From assembly GCA_001632435.1 (NCBI GenBank), contig KV424044.1:31315-95314 (forward strand): DNA of 64,000 bases. The letters run 5' to 3'. Shown in pieces: positions 1 through 10,589 of this stretch. Below the pieces are notes generated by a model that made no database searches, was not told the DNA's origin, and saw only the letters and a list, made by a program, of their open reading frames with translations. Numbering within the stretch: position 1 is the stretch's first letter; every line of letters begins with the position of its first letter. The stretch is from Calocera cornea HHB12733. Its lineage: Eukaryota; Basidiomycota; Dacrymycetes; Dacrymycetales; Dacrymycetaceae. A program made the position numbers and the translations under genes.

Positions 1-334
1 TGCGATGGGGAAAAGGAGGATGCAGGATCTTCACAGAGAATTGACATGACATACTTACGATATAACTGATATCCAGCCTCACGCTATCATTATACCTTCA
101 ATGTAGCACTGGTCTAGAAAGCGTTAGCGGCAACAATGAAACACGAAAACAGTACTATTGCATTGTGCGACTATGGATGATATGCAGTTTTGGTTGTATG
201 GTGCTGATAACAGATGTGATGCGAGGATGGTACGGAAATGCGAAGAGACACGGTGTACGCATCTAGGAACAGAAGAGGAAGGAGGAATGGACAGCGGTAC
301 TTCAACCCGTCTATGATACATTGCGTTGCGAAGA
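1..334. other. No gene seen; 3' flank of TFA2
   Basis: I see no convincing coding frame, RNA gene or repeat here. The stretch lies downstream of the TFA2 stop codon on the minus strand and probably holds its 3' untranslated region. Confidence 0.4.
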
Positions 335-1629
335 TCACTTTTGAGCTGGCGCGGGCACATAGTCTTTCGTGAGGTCGATGCCAGCGATCTTGTTGAGATG
401 GGTATTGGTGATCTTGATCCGACGATTGGGCTTGGCGGCGCCCTTCTTCTTCTTCCGGATTCCACCTGAGAATTTGGGCGCGATTTCTACTGAAGCGGTC
501 TGCTGGCCGACTGAAGGACAACATCAGACTTTGGAAGTAGATGATATAATAAGTGTACGTACAGCTCTGCAAGTCAGACATGATAATATCCTCATCCGGC
601 ACTTTCTGCGCATGCCAGATGTCCTGGAACTCTGCAAGCACTCGTCAGCGCTTCAATGCAAGCAAGGATTGATCTTCCTCTCACCTTTGTCAACAGGCCC
701 TCCTCCCTGATCCGGCGAGACTTCATTCAAGAAGACCATCCGAGGGGTGTTGTCTTTCGTCGTTCGAGTCACGATGACGTCGCCCCTAGCCGCGAGCTCC
801 TCGATAGCGGGTAATGCAGAAGGCCAGGATTCGCGGATGACCTTGACAGACATGCCACCACCACGCTTGTAGTGACGCGTGATCTCCGTCAACAGCTGCT
901 CTTTGTTGCGGATGTTGAAGTCGGGCTACTCGAGATGTTAGCTCACACGAAACATGACTGAGATGGATTCTGATCTCACCTTATACGAATACGTGTTGGT
1001 CTTGGGATCGTGGATCACGCGGTCATGATTGAGGAACAAGTCATAGAGTTCCGGATTTGCATCTAACGGGATGCCGGACTGGATGGATAGGTCCTCCAAG
1101 CGAATGGGGTTGCCATGTTCCTGCACATACATATACCTGATTGGCATGCTTCATGAAGCAACAACCTCATCGGCGCGTACCTTCAGCTTGCGCACAGCAA
1201 ATACGAGCTGGGTATTGATATGCGTCCCTACTCCGGTGTCCGCAGGCTGGGAGAATACGACGGCTTGACAATCAAGCCAGGTCAGCGCTCCGCAGCCAAA
1301 CAGGGGCGCTCAGGGAGCGAACCTTGCTTTGGCCTCTGCTTCTTCTTCTTCAGCACGCCTCCATCCTCAGCATCACTCGAGTATGTCGAAGACGCTGCCG
1401 AGCTCGCAGCGCTGTATACAGATACGCTTGGTGGCCATGGCGCATTTGACTTTGGGGTTGACGCCCCCGACTGTGGGGATGATGTACTGGCCGATCCCGG
1501 TGCGCTCTTCGACGAACCGTTCTTTTGGGTTGTGGACGGGTCCTTCTTCTTGACTACGAATCCCGGCGCGAGATTGCGCGTGTGCTGCTTTGCATTGTTC
1601 TGGAGCGTGTGCCGGAGCAAATTGGACAT
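335..1629 (-). CDS. TFA2: Transcription initiation factor IIE subunit beta
   Basis: Beta subunit of TFIIE, which with TFIIE alpha recruits and stimulates TFIIH at RNA polymerase II promoters. The ATG at 1627-1629 opens a Ser/Thr/Pro-rich acidic leader ending in a lysine run (KKKKQRPK). Spliced exons then give the first winged helix (QLVFAVRKLK joined to EHGNPIRLEDL, then NPELYDLFLNHDRVIHDPK and NTYSYK), the second winged helix (EITRHYKRGGGMSVKVIRES, PALEEL-like helix, DVIVTRTTKD, PRMVFLNE) and a basic C-terminus (GGIRKKKGAAKPNRRIKIT, ending DYVPAPAQK). This order matches the TFIIE beta core. About four short introns are needed; one near 1150-1110 must use the acceptor after GTATGTGCAG to keep frame. 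The stop is TGA at 335-337. Identity is secure; exact splice sites are inferred. Confidence 0.85.
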
Positions 1630-2062
1630 GGTCGTCAGAGCAAACGAGCCAGTCCGATGAGTAAAGGGGACGGGTGGCGTTGTGGTGCCAGGGATATGGC
1701 CGGAGGCTCGGTAAGGACCCCAAATGACTTGATGGCCTCACGACACCGCTATTGTCAAACAAACAACCTGGTTTACTGCAGTGTCACGTCTTCCTGCTAT
1801 GATTGCGCCCTTCCCCAGCGAGGCGAGGATAAAAAATCAGAGCTCATGGGCCTCTCCGCACATGAAGCGAGGTCATTTCAAATCATTCAATTGCCTCGAT
1901 GCTTGCGGTGAACGCGGCAGAGCACATCTCCCCAAGACGTACGGTTATGTCAAGACCCGAACGCTCTTTGAGTACACTTCAGTGCAATTTGATTACATTT
2001 TGTACAATAAAGGAATGCGTTTTGTCTACGGCGATTTGACTGCGTATCCGTAGCGTCGTCCT
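1630..2062. promoter_or_regulatory. Intergenic region upstream of TFA2
   Basis: This 433-nt gap lies between the ATG of TFA2 and the stop of the NDUFA6-type gene, both on the minus strand, so it should hold the TFA2 promoter and the NDUFA6 3' UTR. I see no clear TATA box or repeat. Confidence 0.35.
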
Positions 2063-2566
2063 TCAGGGTGACATGGGTGCAACGGCCAACTCGTCCTTGC
2101 CTGACGTCTTCGTGAGCATCGAGCAGAGCCGAAACCACACATGCACGCATACCGGTATAGAATGCATCCAAAAAGCCCTTTGGATGTTGCCCTTGCCTCT
2201 CTATCGGAGCCATGATGAAACCTAGCAATTGCGCCCTCATCTTCCATGTATTCATGATCTCTTGGTACTCCTGCCTCCCTTTCAGTATGAGCACATCGAT
2301 GACCTTCAGATCCGTAATGTGCTTGTTCCGTTCAAACTCTTGCCTAAAACGCGTGCGAACAAGAGATGGGGGGATGTCAAGTGCGTAGAGATCGCAGATC
2401 TCCGGCGCCTGCATGCACGTTCAGGCGATGAACACTGCTAAACAAGATGCACGGTGCTTACAGCTCGGTAGAAGTCCCGATACAGGTTGATCACATCCAC
2501 CCGCGCGTGAGCGAGCGACGTATGCGTCATTGCTCGTTTTGCGAGCCGTGCAGGGATAGTCGCCAT
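2063..2566 (-). CDS. NDUFA6: NADH:ubiquinone oxidoreductase LYR subunit (NDUFA6 type)
   Basis: LYR-motif accessory subunit of mitochondrial complex I, which sits on the matrix arm with an acyl carrier protein. The spliced protein begins MATIPARLAKRAMTHTSLAH and carries the LYR motif as INLYRDFYRA. After an intron at about 2462-2412 it continues with ALDIPPSLVRTRFRQEFERN, KHITDLKVIDVLILKG, EYQEIMNTWKMRAQLLGF and FLDAFYTGKDE, which follows the NDUFA6 family from end to end. A second intron splits FYT from GKDE: using the acceptor after GACGTCAG gives the family ending GKDELAVAPMSP and a TGA at 2063-2065, whereas reading through gives an unlikely tail. Length is about 130 residues, normal for the family. 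It is divergent from the PPR-like gene. Confidence 0.85.
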
Positions 2567-2814
2567 TGTGCCGGGCGACGAGGAGCGTGGGTGATGAGAG
2601 CAAGCTGCAGTTGGGATGCTTCCACTTTGGTTCGGACGGAATGCTTCCGGAAAAGCGCCCTGAAAGTTCGGGTTCGTCGCGGTCGACGATGGTGCGACAT
2701 TGGTCGGAAGTCGACTAACAACGCGTACAATACTGTATGTACATTTGCACAGGAAATCTATCTTTGTGCTCAACATTTCAACAGACATTCATATGGGATG
2801 ATTTCTTGCTGCGA
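2567..2814. promoter_or_regulatory. Shared divergent promoter, NDUFA6 / PPR-like gene
   Basis: Only about 248 bp separate the start codons of two divergently transcribed genes that both appear mitochondrial, so one bidirectional promoter is likely. No TATA box is evident. A GTATGT..CAG pair at about 2735-2753 could mark a small 5' UTR intron of the plus-strand gene. Confidence 0.45.
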
Positions 2815-5800
2815 ATGCACCGATTGTCAGCATCTTGCAGATGCATCACCCAGTACAACACGCACGTTCACTTCGGGCCCGGCGCGAAGCGACCGCTGGC
2901 GCGACCAGCCTGGTCTACAATATCGCGCTCGTACACGTCCGGCCCACCCAACACTGAGAACACGGAAGATGAGCTACCGCCAGAAGCTGACCCGGGAGGG
3001 GCGTCAAACGCTTTGTCCTGGACATCGACAGAAGCCTCGAACGAACGAACGAGGATGGTGCGCAAAGCGCGGCGAGCGCTCAAGAAGGCGAGGAGATTGT
3101 CGAGTAGAGGAGACGCATCTGGTCTTCTCAACAAACCAATCAACAATGCAGTGCTTCGAGGCATCCCTCCACACCAGGGGCCATCCATGGATCGTCCCCC
3201 CAATACCATCGTCAGGCATCGTTTCGACGTTCCCCATTTGCCTGCTCGCCGACACGGGCCCACCTTCATTCAGCACGTGAAGAAGCGGAGACATCAGATC
3301 GACCATTTTGTTCGGAGAGAGGCGAGGAAGGAAGGCCTGCACCTTTCCCAGGTCAAGGATGTACTCGTCACCTCCGCCAACGCGCTTCTCTCCTCTGGCA
3401 GGATGGTCGAAGGCGCCCCCGAGCTATACGATGTCTCCACCATCTGGCAATACATCACCGACCGCGATTTATGGGACCAAGGCGTGAAGGAATACGCCTG
3501 CTCGCCAACAGATCTGCTGCGGTGGAGGAATGCACTCGCCTGTCGCACGTTATCCGAGGCTGCCGTTCATATCTTTCCGATGCTGAAGAGCGATGGAAAG
3601 CGATTTTACGGCCTGCAGGAGAATACATGTCCACCCCCTGGCTGGCTATTCTCTCTTCTAGTGCTGTATCGGACGCATACAACCCAAGACGTGGCAATCG
3701 GACTTAGAATAGCTGTTTCTACCTTGAAGAACCCGCATGTTTTCCCGCAGGAAAGGTGGAAGCTGGGCTTAATCGTCCTTCGTCAAATATGCGCCTATAA
3801 CATAACCTCTCTTCTCCACGACTGCATCACATTTTTGCTGATGTATGCGATCCCACCCGCTCGTTCGAAACAGCCTACGGTCTCGGCCCTCGAGCAGGAT
3901 CAGTCAACCGAAGCCGCAATCGGAACGGAGGGAGAGGAGGAGAAAGGCGCTGAGGAAGAAGAAGAAGACAAGAAAGATCCTATTCAGGTCGACATCGAAG
4001 CCGAAGCCAAGGCATCGGGAATGTCGAGAAGAGTATTATACACCCAGATGAAATTCTTCTTAATTGTTGAGGCTCTTCGACAACTTCCGCCCAGCGATGT
4101 CTACAACACCGAGCTCATGCGTGTCTTACAAAGACACGAGAAGGCCGGGTTTACCATCTATCGTGTCATGCTGAAGTGGATCGTGACCGGCAGCCCGCAG
4201 TACGGTACAGAGGAGCTCGTTATCCACCTTGTCCGGCGACTGGATAAAGATGGCTATCAACCAACACTGACGGCTTTACGCTTTTTTATGGATGTTCTAT
4301 CGAAACGTGGGAATCTCGAAGCTGTCGACAAGATTATGTCTGGTATCGCGGACCGTTTCGTTGCCGCTGACGAGGAGAGGAAGGGACTCTCCATAACTGG
4401 ACGGCTCGATCAGTTCTCCGACGTAGATTTACAGCATTGGCCTGTGCTTTCAGATTCGCTCGCTTCATATGTGGAAGCTGCACGACATCGTCCTGAGATT
4501 ATGAAGTTTATAGAGGCGCTCAAGTCCAACACACCCGAATGGGACCACCGCAGCCAGCTGTGGACTTCCGTCATCGACACAATGAGCAAGAATAAAGATG
4601 TCGATCTGAAGACTTTCATAGGCCTCTCTGGCCGAAGGAGCTTTCCTCTCGACGTCATGTCCTTTCCCGACGCGGCCCATGTTCCTCCGCATGACGCTGC
4701 CATGTCTGTTTCAGTCCAACACACACCGCAAGTCTTACAAGTAATGCGGTCGAACCGCGCCGCTCTCGTCTCGGTGATGGCACGTCTTCTCCACATACAC
4801 CAGGCAAAGGCTGCAATGTGGTTGTGGCAGCAGGTCAAGGACCACCTGCAGCATGTTGACAGCTACGTGCTGTCGGTTTTAATTCGTGCACTGGGTGCTG
4901 TCGATCGATTGGACATTGCGTTTGGTGTAATCTGCAAGGTTTCTGGAAACAGCGTACATCCCGATGTTCGAACATCTGTTGATTACCTTTGGCCATCGAC
5001 AAATGCCAAAGACCTTCTGGATAGTGGCGTCTTTAATAGCTTGATGTCCGGGCTGAATCGAACGCGACGATTCGACATTGTTGGACAGGTCTGGAAAGCG
5101 ATGGAGCCACAATTCGGTATACGACCGACGAGCAGGACGTTGACATTCCTGATTACGGCTGGCAACTATTCCGATGTTCTGCCGTCTTTCTCGAGCGAGT
5201 TTGCCGTCCTACGAAATCGGCTGCCTTTCGGTCATTCGCCAATGGACAGAGTGCTTACGCCAGCAGAAATCGCGGACAACATCGTCAGGGGGCCACCAAG
5301 CCTGGATGTTTCGAACTTTTGGGACGGCCAACCGCCATGGCGCACAGCGCAGCGCATATTTAAAGACGTCCTCTTCAGCAACTTTCCGATTTTACAAGAT
5401 GTGCGATCGCCAGTCAATGCGAAAGGGAATTCCTTCCGTTGGTTCCCTGGGGGGTCATTCGCCATCCAGCGTGCTTCGAGAGCGCTGCACAAATTCTTCT
5501 CACATCTGCTCCTGCAGGGTGACCTCCCCGTCAACTCCCGCTGGCCCGACTTGTACCCTGACAGCTTCATGTTCGGGGCATACATCTCTCTCCTCGGACG
5601 CCAGAACATGATAGAAGAAATCCCGCTAGCCCTAGCGTGGATGCGCACCTTGAATATTAAACCTCATCGTCGGTTGCTCACGCTGGCACTGATGTTCTAC
5701 CACGACATCGGAGCGCCACCGCCCATGCTCGACCGCCTTGTCAATCAGCACGGGGGCGACTATGAGAAACTTCGACTATGGATCGAAGAGTGGGTGGGCC

Positions 5801-6063
5801 CGCGGGCCACCCCACAGCCGGAAGAGGTTATCAGGAGGAAGCGGGCTCAGCTCATGGGTGTATTCGATCGCCCAGAACCGAAGGAGGAGAGTGAGGAACA
5901 AAATGAATCTGACGCGGAGGAACCAGAAGTCGACGAGTCGACAGGCTTGCCGACGGAAGGTGACAGACTGGAGGACGGTCACTCAATCGAACAGGAACCA
6001 CACAAGGATCCAGCACCCGCTGTGGATGCAAGGGACAGTCCGTTCAAGTCACCGTTGAAGTAG
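2815..6063 (+). CDS. Large mitochondrial PPR-like protein
   Basis: One uninterrupted exon of about 1,082 codons, unusual in a window where most genes have introns. I chose the ATG at 2815 because it starts a presequence-like stretch (MHRLSASCRCITQYNTH, rich in Arg/Ser/His, then ARPAWSTISRSYTSGP). The open frame extends upstream but without a convincing leader. The body is alpha-helical and shows loosely repeated helix pairs resembling pentatricopeptide repeats (for example VSVMARLLHIHQAKAAMWLW, SYVLSVLIRALGAVDRLDIA, FNSLMSGLNRTRRFDIVGQV, MFGAYISLLGRQNMIEEIPL). An acidic Glu/Lys insert lies near residues 360-405 and an acidic low-complexity tail ends at TAG 6061-6063. The likely role is organelle RNA processing or translation. 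The repeats are degenerate and I cannot name an orthologue. Confidence 0.7.
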   Translation: MHRLSASCRCITQYNTHVHFGPGAKRPLARPAWSTISRSYTSGPPNTENTEDELPPEADPGGASNALSWTSTEASNERTRMVRKARRALKKARRLSSRGDASGLLNKPINNAVLRGIPPHQGPSMDRPPNTIVRHRFDVPHLPARRHGPTFIQHVKKRRHQIDHFVRREARKEGLHLSQVKDVLVTSANALLSSGRMVEGAPELYDVSTIWQYITDRDLWDQGVKEYACSPTDLLRWRNALACRTLSEAAVHIFPMLKSDGKRFYGLQENTCPPPGWLFSLLVLYRTHTTQDVAIGLRIAVSTLKNPHVFPQERWKLGLIVLRQICAYNITSLLHDCITFLLMYAIPPARSKQPTVSALEQDQSTEAAIGTEGEEEKGAEEEEEDKKDPIQVDIEAEAKASGMSRRVLYTQMKFFLIVEALRQLPPSDVYNTELMRVLQRHEKAGFTIYRVMLKWIVTGSPQYGTEELVIHLVRRLDKDGYQPTLTALRFFMDVLSKRGNLEAVDKIMSGIADRFVAADEERKGLSITGRLDQFSDVDLQHWPVLSDSLASYVEAARHRPEIMKFIEALKSNTPEWDHRSQLWTSVIDTMSKNKDVDLKTFIGLSGRRSFPLDVMSFPDAAHVPPHDAAMSVSVQHTPQVLQVMRSNRAALVSVMARLLHIHQAKAAMWLWQQVKDHLQHVDSYVLSVLIRALGAVDRLDIAFGVICKVSGNSVHPDVRTSVDYLWPSTNAKDLLDSGVFNSLMSGLNRTRRFDIVGQVWKAMEPQFGIRPTSRTLTFLITAGNYSDVLPSFSSEFAVLRNRLPFGHSPMDRVLTPAEIADNIVRGPPSLDVSNFWDGQPPWRTAQRIFKDVLFSNFPILQDVRSPVNAKGNSFRWFPGGSFAIQRASRALHKFFSHLLLQGDLPVNSRWPDLYPDSFMFGAYISLLGRQNMIEEIPLALAWMRTLNIKPHRRLLTLALMFYHDIGAPPPMLDRLVNQHGGDYEKLRLWIEEWVGPRATPQPEEVIRRKRAQLMGVFDRPEPKEESEEQNESDAEEPEVDESTGLPTEGDRLEDGHSIEQEPHKDPAPAVDARDSPFKSPLK

Positions 6064-6133
6064 TAGCGGGGTATTCATGATCATCAGAGAACGTAGCAGT
6101 GCCGAGCCTCTCATTGTACAATACAACCATCTA

Positions 6134-6889
6134 TTAGCGTTTCTGCTTAGAAGCCGCCTGTTTGGACGCGAGCTCTGCTTCTCTCGCAGCCTGCTCTGCT
6201 TTCCTCTGCGCGGCGGCCTGCTCACGCTCCTTGCGGATCGCCGCGAGACGTGCTAGGTCCGCTTTGGCTTGATCGGTCTTCCCGGCTTGGTGCAGCTAGG
6301 CAGGATAATAAGCAAGTCTGACTTGCCAACACAGTGAGTAGACACACCTTCCAGTACCGATCTTTAGCCTCTTTAGCCTCCTGCGCTTCCCGCTCCCTCC
6401 TGCTCAGCTGGACCGGCTCCGCCCCGACAGCCGAAAGCTTGGTACTCTTCGAAGCAGCGCGATTAGGGTTGACGAGTGCAGGGTCGTCGTCGTCGTCTTC
6501 CTCCTCTTCCTCGCCCTCCGCGATAGCATTGGCTTTGGCTATGGGCTTGGCCGGTTTGCCTGCTTTCTTCTGCGCTCTCCGTTCCGCACGGGTCACCTCT
6601 GGCTCCGGCACTGTGGAGCCTCCGGCGAGCGGACCAGGCTGAGGTAACACGCCGGTACCGTCGTCGGATGACTCGTCAGAGTCCTCTTCTTCATCGGAGT
6701 CGGCATCGGAATCATCTTCGTCCCTCGCAGACCTGTAGCAAGGTCAGATAAGCTCCATGATGAACAGGAGGCGACATACCACTTGTTAGGCGTCGCCTTT
6801 GCGAAATCACCGTCGAGCGGCTCGAGATTGCGCGAAAAGTTGCGTCCACCGCCACGCTTGGTCTTGAACTTGCCGGATCCGCGAACCAT
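6134..6889 (-). CDS. PDAP1: PDAP1/PAP28-type casein kinase substrate phosphoprotein
   Basis: Small, highly charged phosphoprotein of the 28-kDa heat- and acid-stable family, whose biochemical role is poorly defined. The protein starts MVRGSGKFKTKRGGGRNFSR. After an intron following TPNKW (about 6779-6733) there is an acidic Asp/Glu/Ser tract. The family signature follows: NPNRAASKSTKL, then QLSRREREAQEAKEAKDRYWK. A second intron (about 6347-6296) joins this to LHQAGKTDQAKADLARLAAI, RKEREQAAAQRKAEQ and the terminal KQKR, with TAA at 6134-6136. The LSRRERE motif and the GKTDQAKADLARL block are diagnostic. It converges on the PPR-like gene with only about 70 bp between stop codons, so the transcripts may overlap. 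Confidence 0.85.
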
Positions 6890-7204
6890 GACTTAGCTGC
6901 GAGCTGGGATTAGCGGATGAACCCTAAACAATGTGCTGATTACGCACGATCTTGAAATTTATTGCCTGGCACGAATGCTCCTGACTGACGATGAGTCGTG
7001 GAATGCTCACTTGACCGACAGCCGCTATCCAGCCGTGCAATGCAACGAGGCCGAATAACTTCCGAGAAATCACGTGCAGCGAATTTGGAGGCAGGTGACC
7101 GCGCCGACACCGCGTCGTCCCCTCGGCGCGTCTGGCACCTCGCCCTCGTCGACCTCGACATCTCCCTTTGCTTATCGCGCTGTCGTGAAGCACCCGTCCA
7201 CGCC
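6890..7204. promoter_or_regulatory. Divergent promoter region, PDAP1 / basic nuclear protein
   Basis: This 315-nt interval separates two divergent start codons and presumably carries both promoters. No TATA box, repeat or RNA gene is visible. Confidence 0.35.
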
Positions 7205-8982
7205 ATGACTGACTACGTCGTGCCTCTGAACGACTTCCGTGCCGCTCGTGAGAAGCAAAAGAACGCTCGACGACGCGATCGAGGCGGCATCTTCCAGCCG
7301 CTGGAGAAGAACGGGCTGCTCGACGTGCTCCTGCAAAGGCGCAAGTCCGGACGAGTGCTTCGTCCCGACAAGTCATCCAGTCCAATCAGAGATGTTGATG
7401 ATGCGAGTGACCAGCCGAGGAAGAGCAGACGATCGAGTGCGGGTGTACGGAAGGACAATTGGGTGGACTTGACTGCGGTCGCACAGCGAGTCAGGAAGGC
7501 CACGAAGGTCAAACCTCTGACGAAGAGGCGCTCTACAGTCGCCAGGAAGAATCTCAAATTTTGTTCTGGAGCCGATACACCTGGATATGCCGAGGAAGGC
7601 GTTGGTGATGCTCAGCAGGCCAAGAAAAGCAGGCGGTCTACCAAGGCGCCGCAGGTGCGATCTCCCTCGTATCTTAACTGCTAGATCAGGATTCTGAAGT
7701 CGGCCACTACAGGATCTGTCTACCAGGAGAGCCACATCCAAAGCGGCTGTATTTGTTTTGCCTGAGAAGACGCCGGTGCCGGAACCTCAGGAAGAGGAAA
7801 CGCTCTCTCCTGAACCGATGGTTATCGACGAACCACAGCCAGACCATTTCTCCACGCGCAAATTGACAACCACTCGCAAACGAGATCGGGATACGAAGAC
7901 AGATAGCGTACAAGAAGTTGTGTTGACCGAACCTGCGAAATCCGACTTTCCACCGAGATCTCGGAAGCGAAAGCAAGAAGACGAGGACAAGGCCTCGGAG
8001 CCTGTGTTGAAGAAGAGTCGGAAGCCTCCAGAGTCTCTGGAGAAGGATCTTCCTCTGCCGAAGGCTCGTTCCAAGAGGACACCACGTCCTAAGGCGACAG
8101 CCACGCACGTGGAGGAGAAAGAGTGAGCTGCAAGCTTCTTCTGAAGATCATATTGCTGATGTATCGCAGGGATGCCGTGACAGACTCGTCCGTCAAGGTG
8201 TCGAAAGCTAAGAAGTCGAAGACACACGGCACCGCGACGCTCGACTCTGCGGATCGCGTGAACAGGGTGGAACACAACTCCTTCGAGGCTGTCGATGCCA
8301 TCCTGGAGAAGCGGTCGAAGCGACTGATGATGATGAAGGCAGTCAAAGAAGACGAAGAGCTGCCAGCATGGGATAGGATAGAACCTGCATCGCCCGACTT
8401 TGACTTTGCAACGCCAATCAAGGACGGACCTAGTGCTACTCTTCACACAAAGAGCAAACGTAGCAAGGCTACCGAAGAGCCCAGCGAAGTCAGTCCTCCC
8501 CCCAAAAAACCACGCAGGAAGAAGGGGATCGAAGTCGTGGTCGTTCAAAGCCTGAAGCCTGCCCCGAGGCAACCCAGGAACGCTACTGGTAAACAGACGG
8601 AGAAGGTATCAGGCCCAACCAAAGAGTATGGGTGTGTTTCCGATGGAAAGTCTACTCCCTCATGTCATTGTAGGAACACTTCTCGCAGGAAGGCTGCCAA
8701 AGAACTGGAAGCCTCTTCGGAGGACGATGTTGCCGTCATCAAGTTCAATGTCAAAGGACGACCGCTGAGCGATAAGGTGCGAATTGTGCCCATCACTACG
8801 AGAACGTACCTGACCGCGTACAACAGACGAATGTCAAAGCAGCTCCAAGACGCAAGCGACAGCTGGGCAATGTTCCCGAGGCCGTTTGGGAGCTTGCAAA
8901 ATATGGCTCGCGGCGACACACCATCTTCGTGCGACCTCCATCGGACGGTGAGGAAGATGAACTGGATATGCTTAGTTCATAG
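7205..8982 (+). CDS. Lysine/arginine-rich putative nuclear protein, unknown function
   Basis: I do not recognise a family. The ATG at 7205 starts MTDYVVPLNDFRAAREKQKN. The predicted protein is very rich in Lys, Arg, Ser and Glu, with several nuclear-localisation-like clusters (QQAKKSRRSTK, KKPRRKKG, PPRSRKRKQEDED). Introns inferred: after KAPQ (7655-7710, joined to DLSTRRATSKAAV), after VEEKE (about 8125-8170), after KEYG (about 8631-8674), and a 50-nt intron at about 8777-8826 that joins SDK to TNVKAAPRRKRQLGNVPEAV. The last choice gives an acidic conserved-looking end (VWELAKYG, RPPSDGEEDELDMLSS) and TAG at 8980-8982. Reading through instead gives a tail ending at 8989. Composition suggests a chromatin or nucleolar protein, but this is inference only. 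Confidence 0.6.
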
Positions 8983-9224
8983 CAGGTGAAACCCCCTTCA
9001 CATGTCTCCCGAGTATTGCAACGCTACTGTACATCACAATACTCTAACTTGTAATCTCAACCACATGCTCATAATTGGCGAACTAAGATGACTAGACAGA
9101 AAACTAGAACGTGTGTAAGTAAAGGCTACCCATGTCGAGGCTAGCAACAAGAAAAAAAAGAACGATGAAGGCACGTTAGTCAACACCGCGAGCGACCACC
9201 CACAACATTTTAGGGTCTGGCACT

Positions 9225-10287
9225 TTAGTTGTCATAAGGAGGGGTCATGGCGGCGTCGCGAGTGTCAAGCTTAGCGCTCTCCTCTTTGGCGTCGCCATTG
9301 GGCTTCTTCTCCGGCTCCCTCTCCTCACGACGCGCATCACCGTTGGGCTCGTCACGGCCACGACGCTCGTCGCGATCCCTATCGCGCCTGTCGTCTCTGT
9401 CCCTATCGCGCCTGTCATCACGGTCGCGGTCCCTGTCCCTAGGCTCGTCCCTATCCCTGTCTCGGTCCCGCCTATCATCATCCCTGTCCCTATCGCGCCG
9501 GTCGCGGTCGCGATCATCGTCCCGCCGCCGAGGCGGCGAACGAGAGCGACGCCGGTCACGATCCCTGTCGCGGTCACGGGGAGGAGAGCGCTCGCGACGC
9601 GGGCGGTCGCCATCAAGACGCCAGATGGCAGAGGGAGGGTTCTTCGCCCACTGGACGGTGATGCGGCGGTCGTCGATACGGGCCCCATGCCTAACCGAAG
9701 GTCAGGTCAAGCTCACCCAACGGGCTAATAGGTGCTTACATGTCATAGTAAGCATCTTCGGCGTCACGTTCATATCTGAACTCGACGAAAGCATACCTAT
9801 CGCGAACCGAAGATCGATGGTGAGTTTATCGCTCGTACACTCGGGTGGCGGACACAGATTCGAATCGAATCGGAAGCTCTACACTAAACTCGCGCTCGTG
9901 CTCGTGCTCGTATCGTTCGGGGACACATGGGGTTGTGTGCCGACTCGATCGGGACTCGAACTCGACTGGCATTGACCCGTCGCGCGATAAGAGAGCGGAT
10001 CGCTCGTGGAGTGGGATGGTGGGAAGCGAAGATGGTTCGAACGGCGGCTCTGCCGAAAAGGTATGTTGATGATATAAGACGTTGGCACTCACGGGTTTGC
10101 ATTTGGGTTGCGCGTAGCTGGAACATCACATCTCACGAGAGGGCCATACCTGAGCAGTATTCACGTCAGTGACAATGCGACATTCGGGAAAGTGTTCATA
10201 CTTTTCGAACTCGTACGCCAGATCCTTAGCACGAGTGTGCGTCGAGAAGCCGCTGACGAAGAGGATACGGGGAACTCCACGAGGCAT
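9225..10287 (-). CDS. SR-type splicing factor with RRM and Arg-Asp repeat tail
   Basis: RNA-binding protein of the SR family, probably acting in pre-mRNA splicing. The ATG at 10285-10287 starts MPRGVPRILFVSGFSTHTRA, with RNP2-like ILFVSGF, then KDLAYEFEKYEHFPECRIV. After introns the RNP1 motif appears as DRYAFVEFRYERDAEDAYYD, typical of SR-protein RRMs, followed by RRITVQWAKNPPSAIWRLDG. The C-terminus is a long Arg-Asp repeat with some RSRSP blocks (RDRDRDRRRSRSPPRRR), ending DTRDAAMTPPYDN and TAA at 9225-9227. The tail is mostly alternating Arg-Asp rather than Arg-Ser, so phosphorylation control may be limited to the few RS blocks. Exon borders between 9690 and 10150 are approximate. It is divergent from UTP10, with about 302 bp between start codons. 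Confidence 0.75.
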
Positions 10288-10589
10288 GATGGATAATGTA
10301 TCGAAGTTGTCAAGTTGACGGTGAGCTTATGGTCAGTCCGGAGTTGTTTGTGGTCAAGGATGAGTCGGGAATCACACGAGGCGAACAGGCGGGTGGTCGT
10401 TCTGCCGGGAGCAAAAAGCGGCTGCAAAACATATCCGTCACAGACATAGCCACTCAAATATTACTCCCGCGGAAGCATCGGGCCCTGCAAACCCTCTTCG
10501 CGAAGCACCAAAATTTGGGCGTCATTTCTTTGCTGCCCTGTTGTGGGCTCCGTGTCTGTTTATCTCTTCATTGCCGAGACCTGGGCGAT

